Shown in pieces: positions 1 to 7,539 of a DNA stretch of 64,000 nucleotides. Source of the stretch: CAZJHD01 sp964545855 (GTDB lineage: Bacteria > Planctomycetota > UBA1135 > JACQFD01); the NCBI GenBank assembly GCA_964545855.1, contig CAZJHD010000002.1, positions 1-64,000 on the forward strand, given 5' to 3'. How positions within the stretch are numbered: position 1 is the first letter of the stretch; every line of letters starts with the position of its first letter. The notes beneath the pieces were generated by a model. The model was not told the DNA's origin, did no database searches, and worked only from the letters and a program-made list of their open reading frames with translations. A program made the position numbers and the translations under genes.

Positions 1-248
1 CGGCGCGTCGGACACGCAAGCCCGTGCATCTCCGAATCCTGGTCTCTTATTTAGGGCCTGCGCCACGGGATCTCCACGTCGCGCCGAGCGCGCTGCATCC
101 GCGCCTGCGGCGTCGGGGCTCCTCGACAACGTCTCTCGAAGTTGCCTGCGTCGTCCCTCCTTGCCGGCGCGGCGCAGCCCGCCCGGCGCTCGGTCCGCTC
201 CCGTGGCGCAGACTCCTAGGTCCGCGGCGCGCGACGGGGCAGCGCGGC
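1..248. other. Window edge, no gene recognised
   Basis: I see no convincing gene in this stretch. Open frames run through it on the plus strand, but the translations are arginine/alanine-rich and resemble no family, as is usual for unused frames at this GC content. It lies downstream of the stop of the minus-strand pseudopilin gene, so it may be that gene's 3' region or spacer before a gene outside the window. Confidence 0.4.
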
Positions 249-761
249 TCAGTTCACGCGCACGCCGACGTCGTCGCCGCGGGGCTCCAGGTCGGCGGAC
301 GACGTCTCGAGGAGGCCGTCGGGGCCCGCGCTCACGCACCAGGAGACGAGGCCTGGGTCGCCGACGCTGAGCACGAGGATCGATCGCCCCCAGGGATCGG
401 GGGCGAGGTCGACGTCGTAGGGACCCTTCCAGGAGCCGGGCATGGCGACGCGCAGCTCGGCCGGAGCGTTGGCCTCCCGGAGGAAGTCGAGGGTGCGGCC
501 CACGGTGGCTCCCCGCGGCATCGGCGGAGTACCGGCCCCGCTCCAGACTCCATATCCTCCGTCGGCGGCCTGCAGGCGCGTGTCGCGCACGCACTGGCGG
601 ACGACGCGCGCCACTTGCTCGCACTGCGAGAGCGCGACGGCGCTCCGGGCGAGCGCGAGCTCCCGGCCGCGCACAGGCACCATGACCGCAGCCAGGCCCA
701 AGAGAACGGCGAGGACCAAGAGGAGCTCGATCCGTGTGAATGCACAGAGGGGACGCCGCAT
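249..761 (-). CDS. Type IV pilin-like (pseudopilin) protein
   Basis: Predicted 170-aa protein with a short basic leader followed by FTRIELLLVLAVLLGLAA. This has the prepilin layout: cleavage before F, glutamate at +5, then a hydrophobic helix of about 20 residues. Such proteins are cut by prepilin peptidase and assemble in type II secretion or pilus-like machines of the inner membrane and periplasm. The residue before the cut is Ala rather than the usual Gly. The ATG at 761 was chosen over an upstream start at 851 because it gives an 8-residue leader and has a GACGAGG-like ribosome site. It diverges from thiL. No other secretion gene lies nearby, so the partner system is unknown; the soluble domain after residue 30 is not recognised. 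Confidence 0.75.
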   Translation of the reverse strand: MRRPLCAFTRIELLLVLAVLLGLAAVMVPVRGRELALARSAVALSQCEQVARVVRQCVRDTRLQAADGGYGVWSGAGTPPMPRGATVGRTLDFLREANAPAELRVAMPGSWKGPYDVDLAPDPWGRSILVLSVGDPGLVSWCVSAGPDGLLETSSADLEPRGDDVGVRVN

Positions 762-1767
762 CGCCTCGTCCCCTTCGGCGCCGGATTCGCGCACCCTTGA
801 GCGAATCGCGCGGGCCGGGGGTCGGGGGAACGGTGCGCGCGTCTCGGGCATCTCGGATCGGGAGGTCCACGACCTCGTCGCGCGGCTCGGCAGCGCCCGA
901 CGCGGCGGCCTCGCGGCGCCGGGTCACGACGTGGCCGCCGTGCGCGTCGGGGGGAGCTGGCTCGCCCTCAAGGTGGATCCGACCATCGCCGGAGTCCATG
1001 TCGAAGCGCGCCTGCGCGACGCCGGCGCGATCGCCCGGAAGGCGATGGGCCGCCCCGCGTCGGACCTGGCGGCGGCGGGCGTGGCGCCCCGCTGGGCGCT
1101 CGTGTCCGTCGGGTTCCCGAGGGACGCATCCCGCGCCTTCGTGGAGAGCCTCGTGCGCGCGCTCTTCCGCGAGGCGCGGGGCCTCGGCGCGCGGCTCGTC
1201 GGGGGGCACACCGGTTTCCGCGCGCCGCGGCTGGAAGTGCACGTGACCCTCGCCGGCGTCTCGCGGGAACGGCCCCGGACGCGGGATGGCGCCCGCGCCG
1301 GCGACCGGCTCCTCGCGACGGGCGCCTTCGGGGGCTCGATCCTGGGCAAGCACCTCCGATTCCGGCCGCGCCTGCGAGAGGCACGCCTGCTGGCGCGGGC
1401 CGTCCCGATCCACGCGGCGATCGACGTCTCCGACGGGCTCGCGATCGACGCGGCACGCCTCGCCCAGGGCGCCTCCCTCGCCCTCGTCCTCGACGCCGAG
1501 CGGATCCCCGTGGCTCCGGCCGCGAGGAGGCTCGCGAAGCGGTCGGGAAGGAGCCCCCTGTCCCACGCGCTCGGGGACGGCGAGGACTACGAGCTGCTCC
1601 TCGCCGTCCCCGCGCGGCAGGTCGAACGCGCGCTCTCGGCCGCCCGCCGCGCGCGATTCCCGCTGGTGGCGATCGGCACCTTTCGGCGCGGATCGGGTAC
1701 CTTCGTGGAGCATCGGTCGGGAGCGATCGCTCCCGTGGCGCCCTCCGGATTCGTCGCTCGCTCCTGA
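736..1767 (+). CDS. thiL: Thiamine-monophosphate kinase
   Basis: Phosphorylates thiamine monophosphate to thiamine diphosphate with ATP, the last step of cofactor synthesis, in the cytosol. ThiL/PurM-fold signatures are visible: a degenerate N-terminal metal motif (KVDPTIAGVHVE), AIDVSDGLAIDAARL near residue 228 and LGDGEDYELLLAVP near residue 280. Length fits (about 305 residues from the first conserved position; family about 310-330). The start is uncertain: homology begins around nt 850 (ISDREV), yet no ATG, GTG or TTG lies just before it in frame. The GTG at 736 is the nearest upstream candidate and overlaps the divergent pseudopilin start. The stop overlaps the tsaE start by one base (TGATG), indicating coupled translation. 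Confidence 0.85.
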   Translation: MNAQRGRRIASSPSAPDSRTLERIARAGGRGNGARVSGISDREVHDLVARLGSARRGGLAAPGHDVAAVRVGGSWLALKVDPTIAGVHVEARLRDAGAIARKAMGRPASDLAAAGVAPRWALVSVGFPRDASRAFVESLVRALFREARGLGARLVGGHTGFRAPRLEVHVTLAGVSRERPRTRDGARAGDRLLATGAFGGSILGKHLRFRPRLREARLLARAVPIHAAIDVSDGLAIDAARLAQGASLALVLDAERIPVAPAARRLAKRSGRSPLSHALGDGEDYELLLAVPARQVERALSAARRARFPLVAIGTFRRGSGTFVEHRSGAIAPVAPSGFVARS

Positions 1768-2294
1768 TGTCTCGCACCGCGGAACCGCAACTCCAGGACG
1801 AACTCGTGATCGTCAGCACGTCGCCTCGCGCGACGGAGGAGATCGCCGCGCGTTGCGCCGCGGTCCTCCGCGCCGGCGACACCGTGACGCTCCGCGGCGA
1901 CCTCGGCGCCGGGAAGACCACTTTCGTGCGCGGGCTCGCGCGCGGTCTCGGCTTCCGGGGCCGCGTCCTGTCGCCCACGTACACGCTCGCGGCGCACTAC
2001 GACGGCGATCTCCCGATCGAGCACCTGGACGCCTACCTCGCCGACAAGGAGGCATCGTTCCTCGCCGAGGGCGGCGTCGAGCTCCTCGGGGGCGAGAGCG
2101 TGTCCGTCGTCGAGTGGCCGGAACGCATCGAGGCGTGGCTCCCGGAGGAGCGGCTCGAGATCGAGCTCGCCGTCGGCGAGACGGAGGAGACGCGCATGCT
2201 CTCGGTGCGCGGCCGCGGCGCGCGCGGTCGCCTCCTCGCGCAAGGCATCGCCGCGATCGCGGAGCCGCGGGACGCGGAAGGGGACGGCCGATGA
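1767..2294 (+). CDS. tsaE: tRNA threonylcarbamoyladenosine biosynthesis ATPase TsaE
   Basis: 175-aa P-loop ATPase that works with TsaB/TsaD to form the t6A base at position 37 of ANN-decoding tRNAs. Walker A is GDLGAGKTTFVRG near residue 45. Further family marks are LSPTYTL, the HLDAYL segment and VVEWPERI, which matches the IEWPE signature of TsaE. Length is normal for the family (about 150-175). It starts on the last base of thiL and its stop overlaps the sigma-factor start as ATGA, placing it in a thiL-tsaE-sigma-anti-sigma transcription unit. The tsaB and tsaD partners are not in this window. Confidence 0.92.
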   Translation: MSRTAEPQLQDELVIVSTSPRATEEIAARCAAVLRAGDTVTLRGDLGAGKTTFVRGLARGLGFRGRVLSPTYTLAAHYDGDLPIEHLDAYLADKEASFLAEGGVELLGGESVSVVEWPERIEAWLPEERLEIELAVGETEETRMLSVRGRGARGRLLAQGIAAIAEPRDAEGDGR

Positions 2295-2920
2295 GCTTCC
2301 TCCGCCCCGACCGTGCGACGGGCGCCCGCGCATCGGCGAGCCGCTCCGAGGGCAGCGACCTCCTGAGCCGTTTCCGCGCGGGCGAGGCGCGCGCCTTCGA
2401 CGACCTCGTGGAGCAATTCGCGCCGAGCCTCGTGCGCCTGTTCCGCCGCCACGGCGTCGACGCGGCCCACGCGGAGGATCTCGCCCAGGAGGTCTTCGTG
2501 CGGCTGCTGCGCACGCAGTCGAGCTACACCGACCGGGGACGGCTCCACGTCTATCTGCATCGCGTGGCCCGCAACGTCTGGCACGACTGGCGGCGCGCCG
2601 TCGCGTCGCGTCCCGGAGCGCGCTCCATCGACGGCACGGCGGGTGGCGCGGGCGCTCCGCTCATGGCCCTCCTCGCGCATCCGTCGGTCGGTCCCGCGGA
2701 GTCGCTCGCGGGACGCGACGCTGCACGTCTGCTGACGGACTTGCTCGCGCGCCTGCCGGAGGGCGAGCGCCTCGTGCTCGAGCTCTCGCTGTTCGACGGC
2801 CTTCCCTACGCGCAGATCGCCGAGGCGCTCGCGATCCCGGAGGGGACCGTGAAATCGCGCGTCTTCCACGCCCTGCGCCGACTGCGCGGCTGGACCGGCG
2901 GGAAGGAGGATCTCCGATGA
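2291..2920 (+). CDS. ECF (sigma-70 family, extracytoplasmic) sigma factor
   Basis: 209-aa sigma factor with the two ECF domains. Region 2 covers about residues 35-80 (AFDDLVEQFAPSLVRLF, then HAEDLAQEVFVRLLRT). Region 4 covers about 150-200, with the helix-turn-helix LPYAQIAEALAIPEGTVKSR. The ATG at 2291 forms ATGA with the tsaE stop, so the start is fixed by coupling. Its stop in turn overlaps the next gene, which carries an anti-sigma zinc motif, so the pair very probably forms a sigma/anti-sigma switch. The regulon and signal cannot be read from the window; downstream co-transcribed candidates are the lipoprotein at 4106 and the TolC-like gene at 4903. Confidence 0.9.
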   Translation: MSFLRPDRATGARASASRSEGSDLLSRFRAGEARAFDDLVEQFAPSLVRLFRRHGVDAAHAEDLAQEVFVRLLRTQSSYTDRGRLHVYLHRVARNVWHDWRRAVASRPGARSIDGTAGGAGAPLMALLAHPSVGPAESLAGRDAARLLTDLLARLPEGERLVLELSLFDGLPYAQIAEALAIPEGTVKSRVFHALRRLRGWTGGKEDLR

Positions 2921-4122
2921 GCGACCCTCCGATCGACCGCGCCGGCGACTCCGGCTCCTCCGCCTGCGCGGCCTTCGCGGATCTCGTGATCCTCGCGGCG
3001 CTGCAGCCCCTCGCTCCCGAGGAGGACTTCCGGCTCCACCGCCACCTCTCGGAATGCGGCGCGTGCCGCGTCGAGGCCATGGCCTCCGCCGACCTCGCGG
3101 GGTCGCTCCGCGCCGCCGACCGCCGGCTGGGCAGGCCGTCGCGCCGATTCGCCGAGAGGCTCCGGGGACGCATCGGCGCCGTGACGGCGGCCGCCGCCCC
3201 GTCCCGCCGCCCCGCGCACGTCGCCGCCGCGAGGATCGTCGCCGCCGCGCCGGCGCCGTCGGCGGACAGACCGTCGCGGCTCGCGGCGCTCGCACGCTGG
3301 ACGCGCGCCGCCGCATCGCTCCGCCTCCGCTCGACCCCGCTCGTGGTGCTCCTGCTCCTCGTCTCGGTGTGCGCGAACTTCTGGATGGCGCGCGCGATCC
3401 TCGGGGGCTTCGAGAGGGACGTTTCCGCTTCCACAGGCCCCGCCGCTTCCACAGGCCCCGCCGCCTCCCCGTCGGAGACGACGGCCGCCATCGCCACGCG
3501 GGAGACCTCGCCGCGCGCGGGGCTCGAGCGCATCCTCGTCGAGCTGCGGGCAGCCCAGGACTCCCAGGGGCTCCTCGCGGGCGATCCCGTCGCGACGGCG
3601 TGGTGGCTCGTCGCCGAAGCGACGGCCGAGGCGTCGTCGCTCGCGCGCCCGGCCGATCCCGCGCGCATCGAGGACGCCGGCCGCTCGCTCACCGCGGCGG
3701 CGCCGCCGACGAGCCTCGCGCGTGCGAGCGTCGTCCGGGGCCTCGAAGCGGCGCGGCGTCTCGGGATCTCCGCGCCGCTGCGCCTGGCCGAAGGCGCGGG
3801 AAGCGTCGCTCCTGCACGGCATCTGGAATCGTCGGAGCCGCAGCCTGCCGCGTCGCAGCAGTGGATCGAGGCGCGCGATCGGCGGGGTCCGCGCGCGGTG
3901 CCGGCGCTGCCCGCCTCGGAGCTCCTCGGCGCGCCGCCGGAGCGAGCCGTCGCGTGGCTCGCCGATCTGGGGGCCGTGCAGGGATCCTCCGCCGACGGAG
4001 GAGAGACGATGTCGGCCCTCGGGCAGCGGATCGCGGCGACCCCGACTTCGTCGCTCCGCGCGCGGGCCCTGCAGGCGCTGGCCGCATCGATGCTGCTCGC
4101 GGCGCATGCCGTCGATCGCTGA
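2917..4122 (+). CDS. Membrane-anchored anti-sigma factor-like protein (ZAS motif)
   Basis: 401 aa. The N-terminus holds H43-x3-C47-x2-C50 (HLSECGAC), the zinc anti-sigma signature known from RsrA/ChrR-type proteins. A single hydrophobic segment at about residues 141-160 (TPLVVLLLLVSVCANFWMA) should span the inner membrane, with about 240 residues outside that I do not recognise. The start overlaps the sigma gene stop (ATGA). A perfect-but-one 18-bp tandem duplication (3430-3465) encodes a doubled STGPAA just after the membrane segment. Role inferred from motif and position: holds the ECF factor inactive until a cell-envelope signal arrives. It has no clear catalytic motif. Confidence 0.8.
   Translation: MSDPPIDRAGDSGSSACAAFADLVILAALQPLAPEEDFRLHRHLSECGACRVEAMASADLAGSLRAADRRLGRPSRRFAERLRGRIGAVTAAAAPSRRPAHVAAARIVAAAPAPSADRPSRLAALARWTRAAASLRLRSTPLVVLLLLVSVCANFWMARAILGGFERDVSASTGPAASTGPAASPSETTAAIATRETSPRAGLERILVELRAAQDSQGLLAGDPVATAWWLVAEATAEASSLARPADPARIEDAGRSLTAAAPPTSLARASVVRGLEAARRLGISAPLRLAEGAGSVAPARHLESSEPQPAASQQWIEARDRRGPRAVPALPASELLGAPPERAVAWLADLGAVQGSSADGGETMSALGQRIAATPTSSLRARALQALAASMLLAAHAVDR
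3430..3465 (+). repeat. 18-bp tandem duplication inside anti-sigma gene
   Basis: Two adjacent 18-bp units differing by one base (unit begins TCCACAGGCCCC). In frame they encode a repeated STGPAA, lengthening the linker just after the predicted membrane helix. In-frame length keeps the gene intact, so copy number could vary between strains. Confidence 0.8.
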
Positions 4123-4906
4123 TCGGCGGCGCCTGGCGCCGGCGCATGCTGCCGGGCCCGCCGTCCTCGGCCTCCTGACGGCTCTCGGCGGCCTCTCGTG
4201 CCGCGCGGCGCCCGTCCCGCTCTCGCTCGGGACGCCGGCTCCCGTCGACGCCGCGGCCATCGACGCGCGCGACTCCGCATGGCCGACTCCCTTCGGCAGC
4301 CGCTTCGTCGCGCCGTCGGAGCGCGTGGTCCTCGGGCGCGTCCTCGGCACGACGCAGATCCCCGGCGGCCCCGCCGTGGCGCGCGTCGAGGTGGAGGCCT
4401 GGTGGGTCGGCGAGCCCGACCTGTCGCGGCCGGGCGCGACGGACCACACGATCGCCGTCACGTTCCCTCCCGGAGCGCTCGTCGAGAACCCCTCGGTGCT
4501 CGCGCTGCTCTTCCTCGGCCCGCGCGTGCGAGGGAGCATCCTCGCGCCGCTCGTCGCGACGGCCTACGGCGATCGCTCGACGCTCGACGGCTTCGGCGAG
4601 ATGGCGCGCGAGACGGCGCGACTCGCCGGGGTCTCGAACGAGGAGACGCGGCGGCGGGGGATCCGGGCGCTCCTCGTCCGGCTGCTCGCCGACGACCGAT
4701 CCGCGCTCCGCGAGCGCGCCCTGGCGGACGTGCGGTCCCTGCTGGCGACGAGCCCTCCCTTCTTCGAGGATGAGGACGCGAAGGCCCTGGAGACGCTGGC
4801 GACCCGGTCCGCCGATCGGACGCGCCGCAGCGATCTCCAGGATCTCGCCGATCGCATCCGAAGGTCCCGTGCCGGCGCATTCGACGCCGGATTCCCGCCG
4901 CCGTGA
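4106..4906 (+). CDS. Predicted lipoprotein of unknown function
   Basis: 266 aa. The N-terminus is basic then hydrophobic, ending in the lipobox-like LGGLSC near residue 32, so export and lipidation are likely. The mature part is a small beta-rich segment (RVVLGRVLGTTQI, AVARVEVEAWWVGE, ALLFLGPRVRG), which looks like a secreted beta domain, followed by an alpha-helical C-terminal third. I recognise no family. The ATG at 4106 overlaps the end of the anti-sigma gene by 17 nt and the stop overlaps the next start as GTGA, so it belongs to the same transcription unit. Function unknown; a role in the envelope-stress circuit is only positional inference. Confidence 0.7.
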   Translation: MPSIADRRRLAPAHAAGPAVLGLLTALGGLSCRAAPVPLSLGTPAPVDAAAIDARDSAWPTPFGSRFVAPSERVVLGRVLGTTQIPGGPAVARVEVEAWWVGEPDLSRPGATDHTIAVTFPPGALVENPSVLALLFLGPRVRGSILAPLVATAYGDRSTLDGFGEMARETARLAGVSNEETRRRGIRALLVRLLADDRSALRERALADVRSLLATSPPFFEDEDAKALETLATRSADRTRRSDLQDLADRIRRSRAGAFDAGFPPP

Positions 4907-6420
4907 CGACGCTCCTCGCGCTCGGGCTCTCGATCCTCCAGGCAACGGCGCCCGCCGATCCCCCGCGATCGGCCGACGATCCGCGCACGGAGCGGGATCC
5001 GCGCACGGAGCAGGATCCGCGCACGGAGCAGGTCCTCGATCTCACGATCGAGGAGGCGGTCCGACGCGCCCTCGAATTCAATCCCGACCTCGCGGCCTCG
5101 GCGCTCGGCGTGGAGTCGGCCGCCGCCTCGATCGACGAGGCCCGCGGCGCCTTCGAGCCGGTCGCCTTCGCGACACCGCGCGTGAACGACTCGCGAATCC
5201 CGACGGCGAGCCAGCTCTCGGGCGCGTCGCAGCTCGAGTCGAACACCCTCCATCTCGACACGGGCATCCGCCAGTCGCTGCCGACGGGCGGCTCCTACAC
5301 GCTCACGTTCCAGACGGACAACACGCGGACGAACAACTCCTTCGCGACGTTGAACCCGGCGACCAACACGTCCTTCAGCCTGAGCTTCACCCAGCCGCTC
5401 CTGCGGGACGCATGGACCGGCGTCGGAAGGATCCCCGAGGCCCAGGCGGCGAATGCGCGCCGGCAGGCGTCGACGGACCTCGATCTGCAGAGGCAGGACA
5501 CGGTCCGCGCGGTGCACGACGCCTATTGGGACCTCGTGTTCCGATTCGCCGACCGCGACGTGCAGCGGAGGTCTCTCTCGCTCGCGGAGCGGCTCCTGGA
5601 GATCAACCGCAAGAAGGTCGAGGAGGGCTACATCGCCGAGGTGGAGATCTACCAGGCGCAGGCCGACGTCGCGACGCGGCGCGAGGCGCTCCTCACGGCG
5701 CAGAACTCCCTGCGCGCCGCGGAGGACTCGCTGAAGCAGCTCCTCTTCCCCTTCGAGAGCCGCGCCGAGTGGACCTACCGGATCCGCCCCGTCAGCTCGC
5801 CGCCCGCCCTCGGGAGCGCGAAGGTCCCGAGCTGGGAGGAGGCCGTCGACGACGCCTTCGCGCGTCGGCCCGACCTCGAGCGCCAGCGGCTGACGGTGAA
5901 GAGCCGCGAACTCACGGTGGAATCGAGCAAGAACGCGTCGCTGCCGCAGGTCGACTTCGTCGGCACGGCCTCGTCGGCCGGTCTCGCCGTGAGCACGGAC
6001 CGGACGCTGAGCGACGTGATGCAGGTCCGGTTCCCGTCCTACAGCCTCGCCCTGTCCATCGAGGTGCCCCTCGGCAATCTCGTGGCGCGCTCGCAGCAGC
6101 GACGGGCCGAGGTCGACGCGTCGATCGAGCGCCAGCGCCTCCGCGCGATCGAGCTGCGCGTGACGCGGGAGGTGCGCGACGCCGTGCGGCTCCTCTCCTT
6201 CGGCGAGGAGAAGGTCGCCGCCTCGGCGCGCTCGCGCGAGTACGCCGAGAAGCAGTTCGAGGCCGAGGTGCTCCGCTTCGAGCAGGGGCTCTCGACGAAC
6301 TTCGAGGTGCTGCGGCTGCAGCGCGACCTCGCGCAGGCGCTCACGAACGAGCAGCAGGCGATCCTCGACTACGCGAAGGCGATCGTCGCTCTGGAGCGCG
6401 CGAAGGGAACGCTGCGCTGA
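4903..6420 (+). CDS. TolC-family outer membrane efflux protein
   Basis: 505 aa, GTG start overlapping the preceding stop (GTGA). After a signal segment come the two OEP repeats: LDLTIEEAVRRALEFNPDLAAS, the classic first helix, and a second half starting near WEEAVDDAFARRPDLERQR. Long coiled-coil helices (AEKQFEAEVLRFEQGLSTNF, and a terminal ALTNEQQAILDYAKAIVALE) support a trimeric outer-membrane channel-tunnel. The N-terminus carries three copies of DPRTE[RQ], an odd charged linker. The MacAB-type exporter at 36-40 kb could be a partner but is far away. Family certain, substrate unknown. Confidence 0.92.
   Translation: MTTLLALGLSILQATAPADPPRSADDPRTERDPRTEQDPRTEQVLDLTIEEAVRRALEFNPDLAASALGVESAAASIDEARGAFEPVAFATPRVNDSRIPTASQLSGASQLESNTLHLDTGIRQSLPTGGSYTLTFQTDNTRTNNSFATLNPATNTSFSLSFTQPLLRDAWTGVGRIPEAQAANARRQASTDLDLQRQDTVRAVHDAYWDLVFRFADRDVQRRSLSLAERLLEINRKKVEEGYIAEVEIYQAQADVATRREALLTAQNSLRAAEDSLKQLLFPFESRAEWTYRIRPVSSPPALGSAKVPSWEEAVDDAFARRPDLERQRLTVKSRELTVESSKNASLPQVDFVGTASSAGLAVSTDRTLSDVMQVRFPSYSLALSIEVPLGNLVARSQQRRAEVDASIERQRLRAIELRVTREVRDAVRLLSFGEEKVAASARSREYAEKQFEAEVLRFEQGLSTNFEVLRLQRDLAQALTNEQQAILDYAKAIVALERAKGTLR
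4978..5031 (+). repeat. Three 18-bp tandem repeats in the TolC-like gene
   Basis: Three consecutive 18-bp units (GATCCGCGCACGGAGC plus 2 nt) encode DPRTER-DPRTEQ-DPRTEQ just after the signal region. The units are nearly identical in DNA, suggesting recent slippage expansion. They stay in frame. Confidence 0.85.
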
Positions 6421-6441
6421 AAGCGCCGCGCCGCGGCCGGA

Positions 6442-7512
6442 TCAGCCGCCCCCGGGCTCCGGCAGCGGCAGCGGGCCGCCCTCGGGAGGCGCGACGGGGG
6501 ACGGCGGCACCTCGCCCTCGTAGCCGAGGACGCGCCGGACGAGCTCCGTCAGCTCGGACTGCGTCGAGACGCGCACGCAGCCGTCCCGGAAGCGCGCGCC
6601 GCCCGGAATGCCCCGCGAGAAGTCGGACGCGAGCCGGCGCATCATCCGCATGCCCGTGGTCTCGCCGTAGAGCGTGACGACGCCGGCCATGAGCTCCAGG
6701 AGGAGCCGGCCGACCTCGGCCGGAGGCGGGGTCTCGGGCACGGCGTCTCCCCGCAGCGCCGCCTCGATCTGCGCGAAGAGCCACGGCTTCCCGAGGGCTC
6801 CCCGGCCGATGGCGATGCCGTCGACGCGCGCCGCCGCGAACATGTCGAGCGCCTCCTCCGGCGAGCTCACGTCGCCGTTCCCCACGACGGGGATCGAGAC
6901 CCGGCTCTTCACCTCGGCGATGAGGAGCCGGTCGGCGCGACCGGAGTAGAGCTGCTCGCGCGTGCGGCCGTGGACCGTGAGGCCCGCCACGCCGACGTCC
7001 TCCAGCACGCGCGCGACCTCCGGCGCGTTGCGGCTCGTCGCGTCCCACCCCGCGCGGATCTTCACGGTCACGGGGATGGGGCTCGACCGGACCATCGGCG
7101 CCACGACGCGGGCCGTCTCGGCGGGGTCGCGCATGAGAGCGCATCCGCTCCCGCCGCCCGTGATCTTCGGGACGGGGCAGCCCATGTTCACGTCGACGAT
7201 GTCGAAGCCCATGTCGGCCACGATCCTCGCCGACTCGGCGAGAGCGTCGGGCTCGGCGCCGAAGACCTGCGCGGCGACGGGCGTCTCGCGGGGATCCCGG
7301 TCGAGGAGCCGGCGCGACTTCTCGTTGCCCGACGCGAGCGCCTTCGCGCTCACCATCTCCGTCGTCGTGTAGGAAGCCCCGTAGCGCCGCGCGAGGACGC
7401 GGTAGGCGAGGTTCGAGAACCCCGCCATCGGCGCGAGCGCGAGCCGGCCCGGCACGGGGACCGAGCCCAGGCGGTAGGCGGCTTCGGCCGTCTCGGGGAG
7501 GGGAATCGTCAT
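6442..7512 (-). CDS. dus: tRNA-dihydrouridine synthase
   Basis: 356-aa FMN-dependent flavoprotein reducing uridines to dihydrouridine in the tRNA D-loop. The TIM-barrel signatures are all present: LALAPMAGFSNLAYR, the catalytic NMGCPVPKI with Cys112, VTVKIRAGWD, LTVHGRTREQLYSG, VVGNGDV and IGRGALGKPWLF. Length is normal for DusB-like enzymes. The ATG at 7512 lies 27 nt from the divergent start of the next gene. The end converges on the TolC-like gene with a 21-nt gap. The C-terminal 20 residues are proline/glycine-rich and probably disordered. The exact Dus subfamily (A/B/C) is not assigned; the DusB/NifR3 type is most similar. Confidence 0.93.
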   Translation of the reverse strand: MTIPLPETAEAAYRLGSVPVPGRLALAPMAGFSNLAYRVLARRYGASYTTTEMVSAKALASGNEKSRRLLDRDPRETPVAAQVFGAEPDALAESARIVADMGFDIVDVNMGCPVPKITGGGSGCALMRDPAETARVVAPMVRSSPIPVTVKIRAGWDATSRNAPEVARVLEDVGVAGLTVHGRTREQLYSGRADRLLIAEVKSRVSIPVVGNGDVSSPEEALDMFAAARVDGIAIGRGALGKPWLFAQIEAALRGDAVPETPPPAEVGRLLLELMAGVVTLYGETTGMRMMRRLASDFSRGIPGGARFRDGCVRVSTQSELTELVRRVLGYEGEVPPSPVAPPEGGPLPLPEPGGG

Positions 7513-7539
7513 GGCGCGGGGCGGGCTACTGTACGGCCC

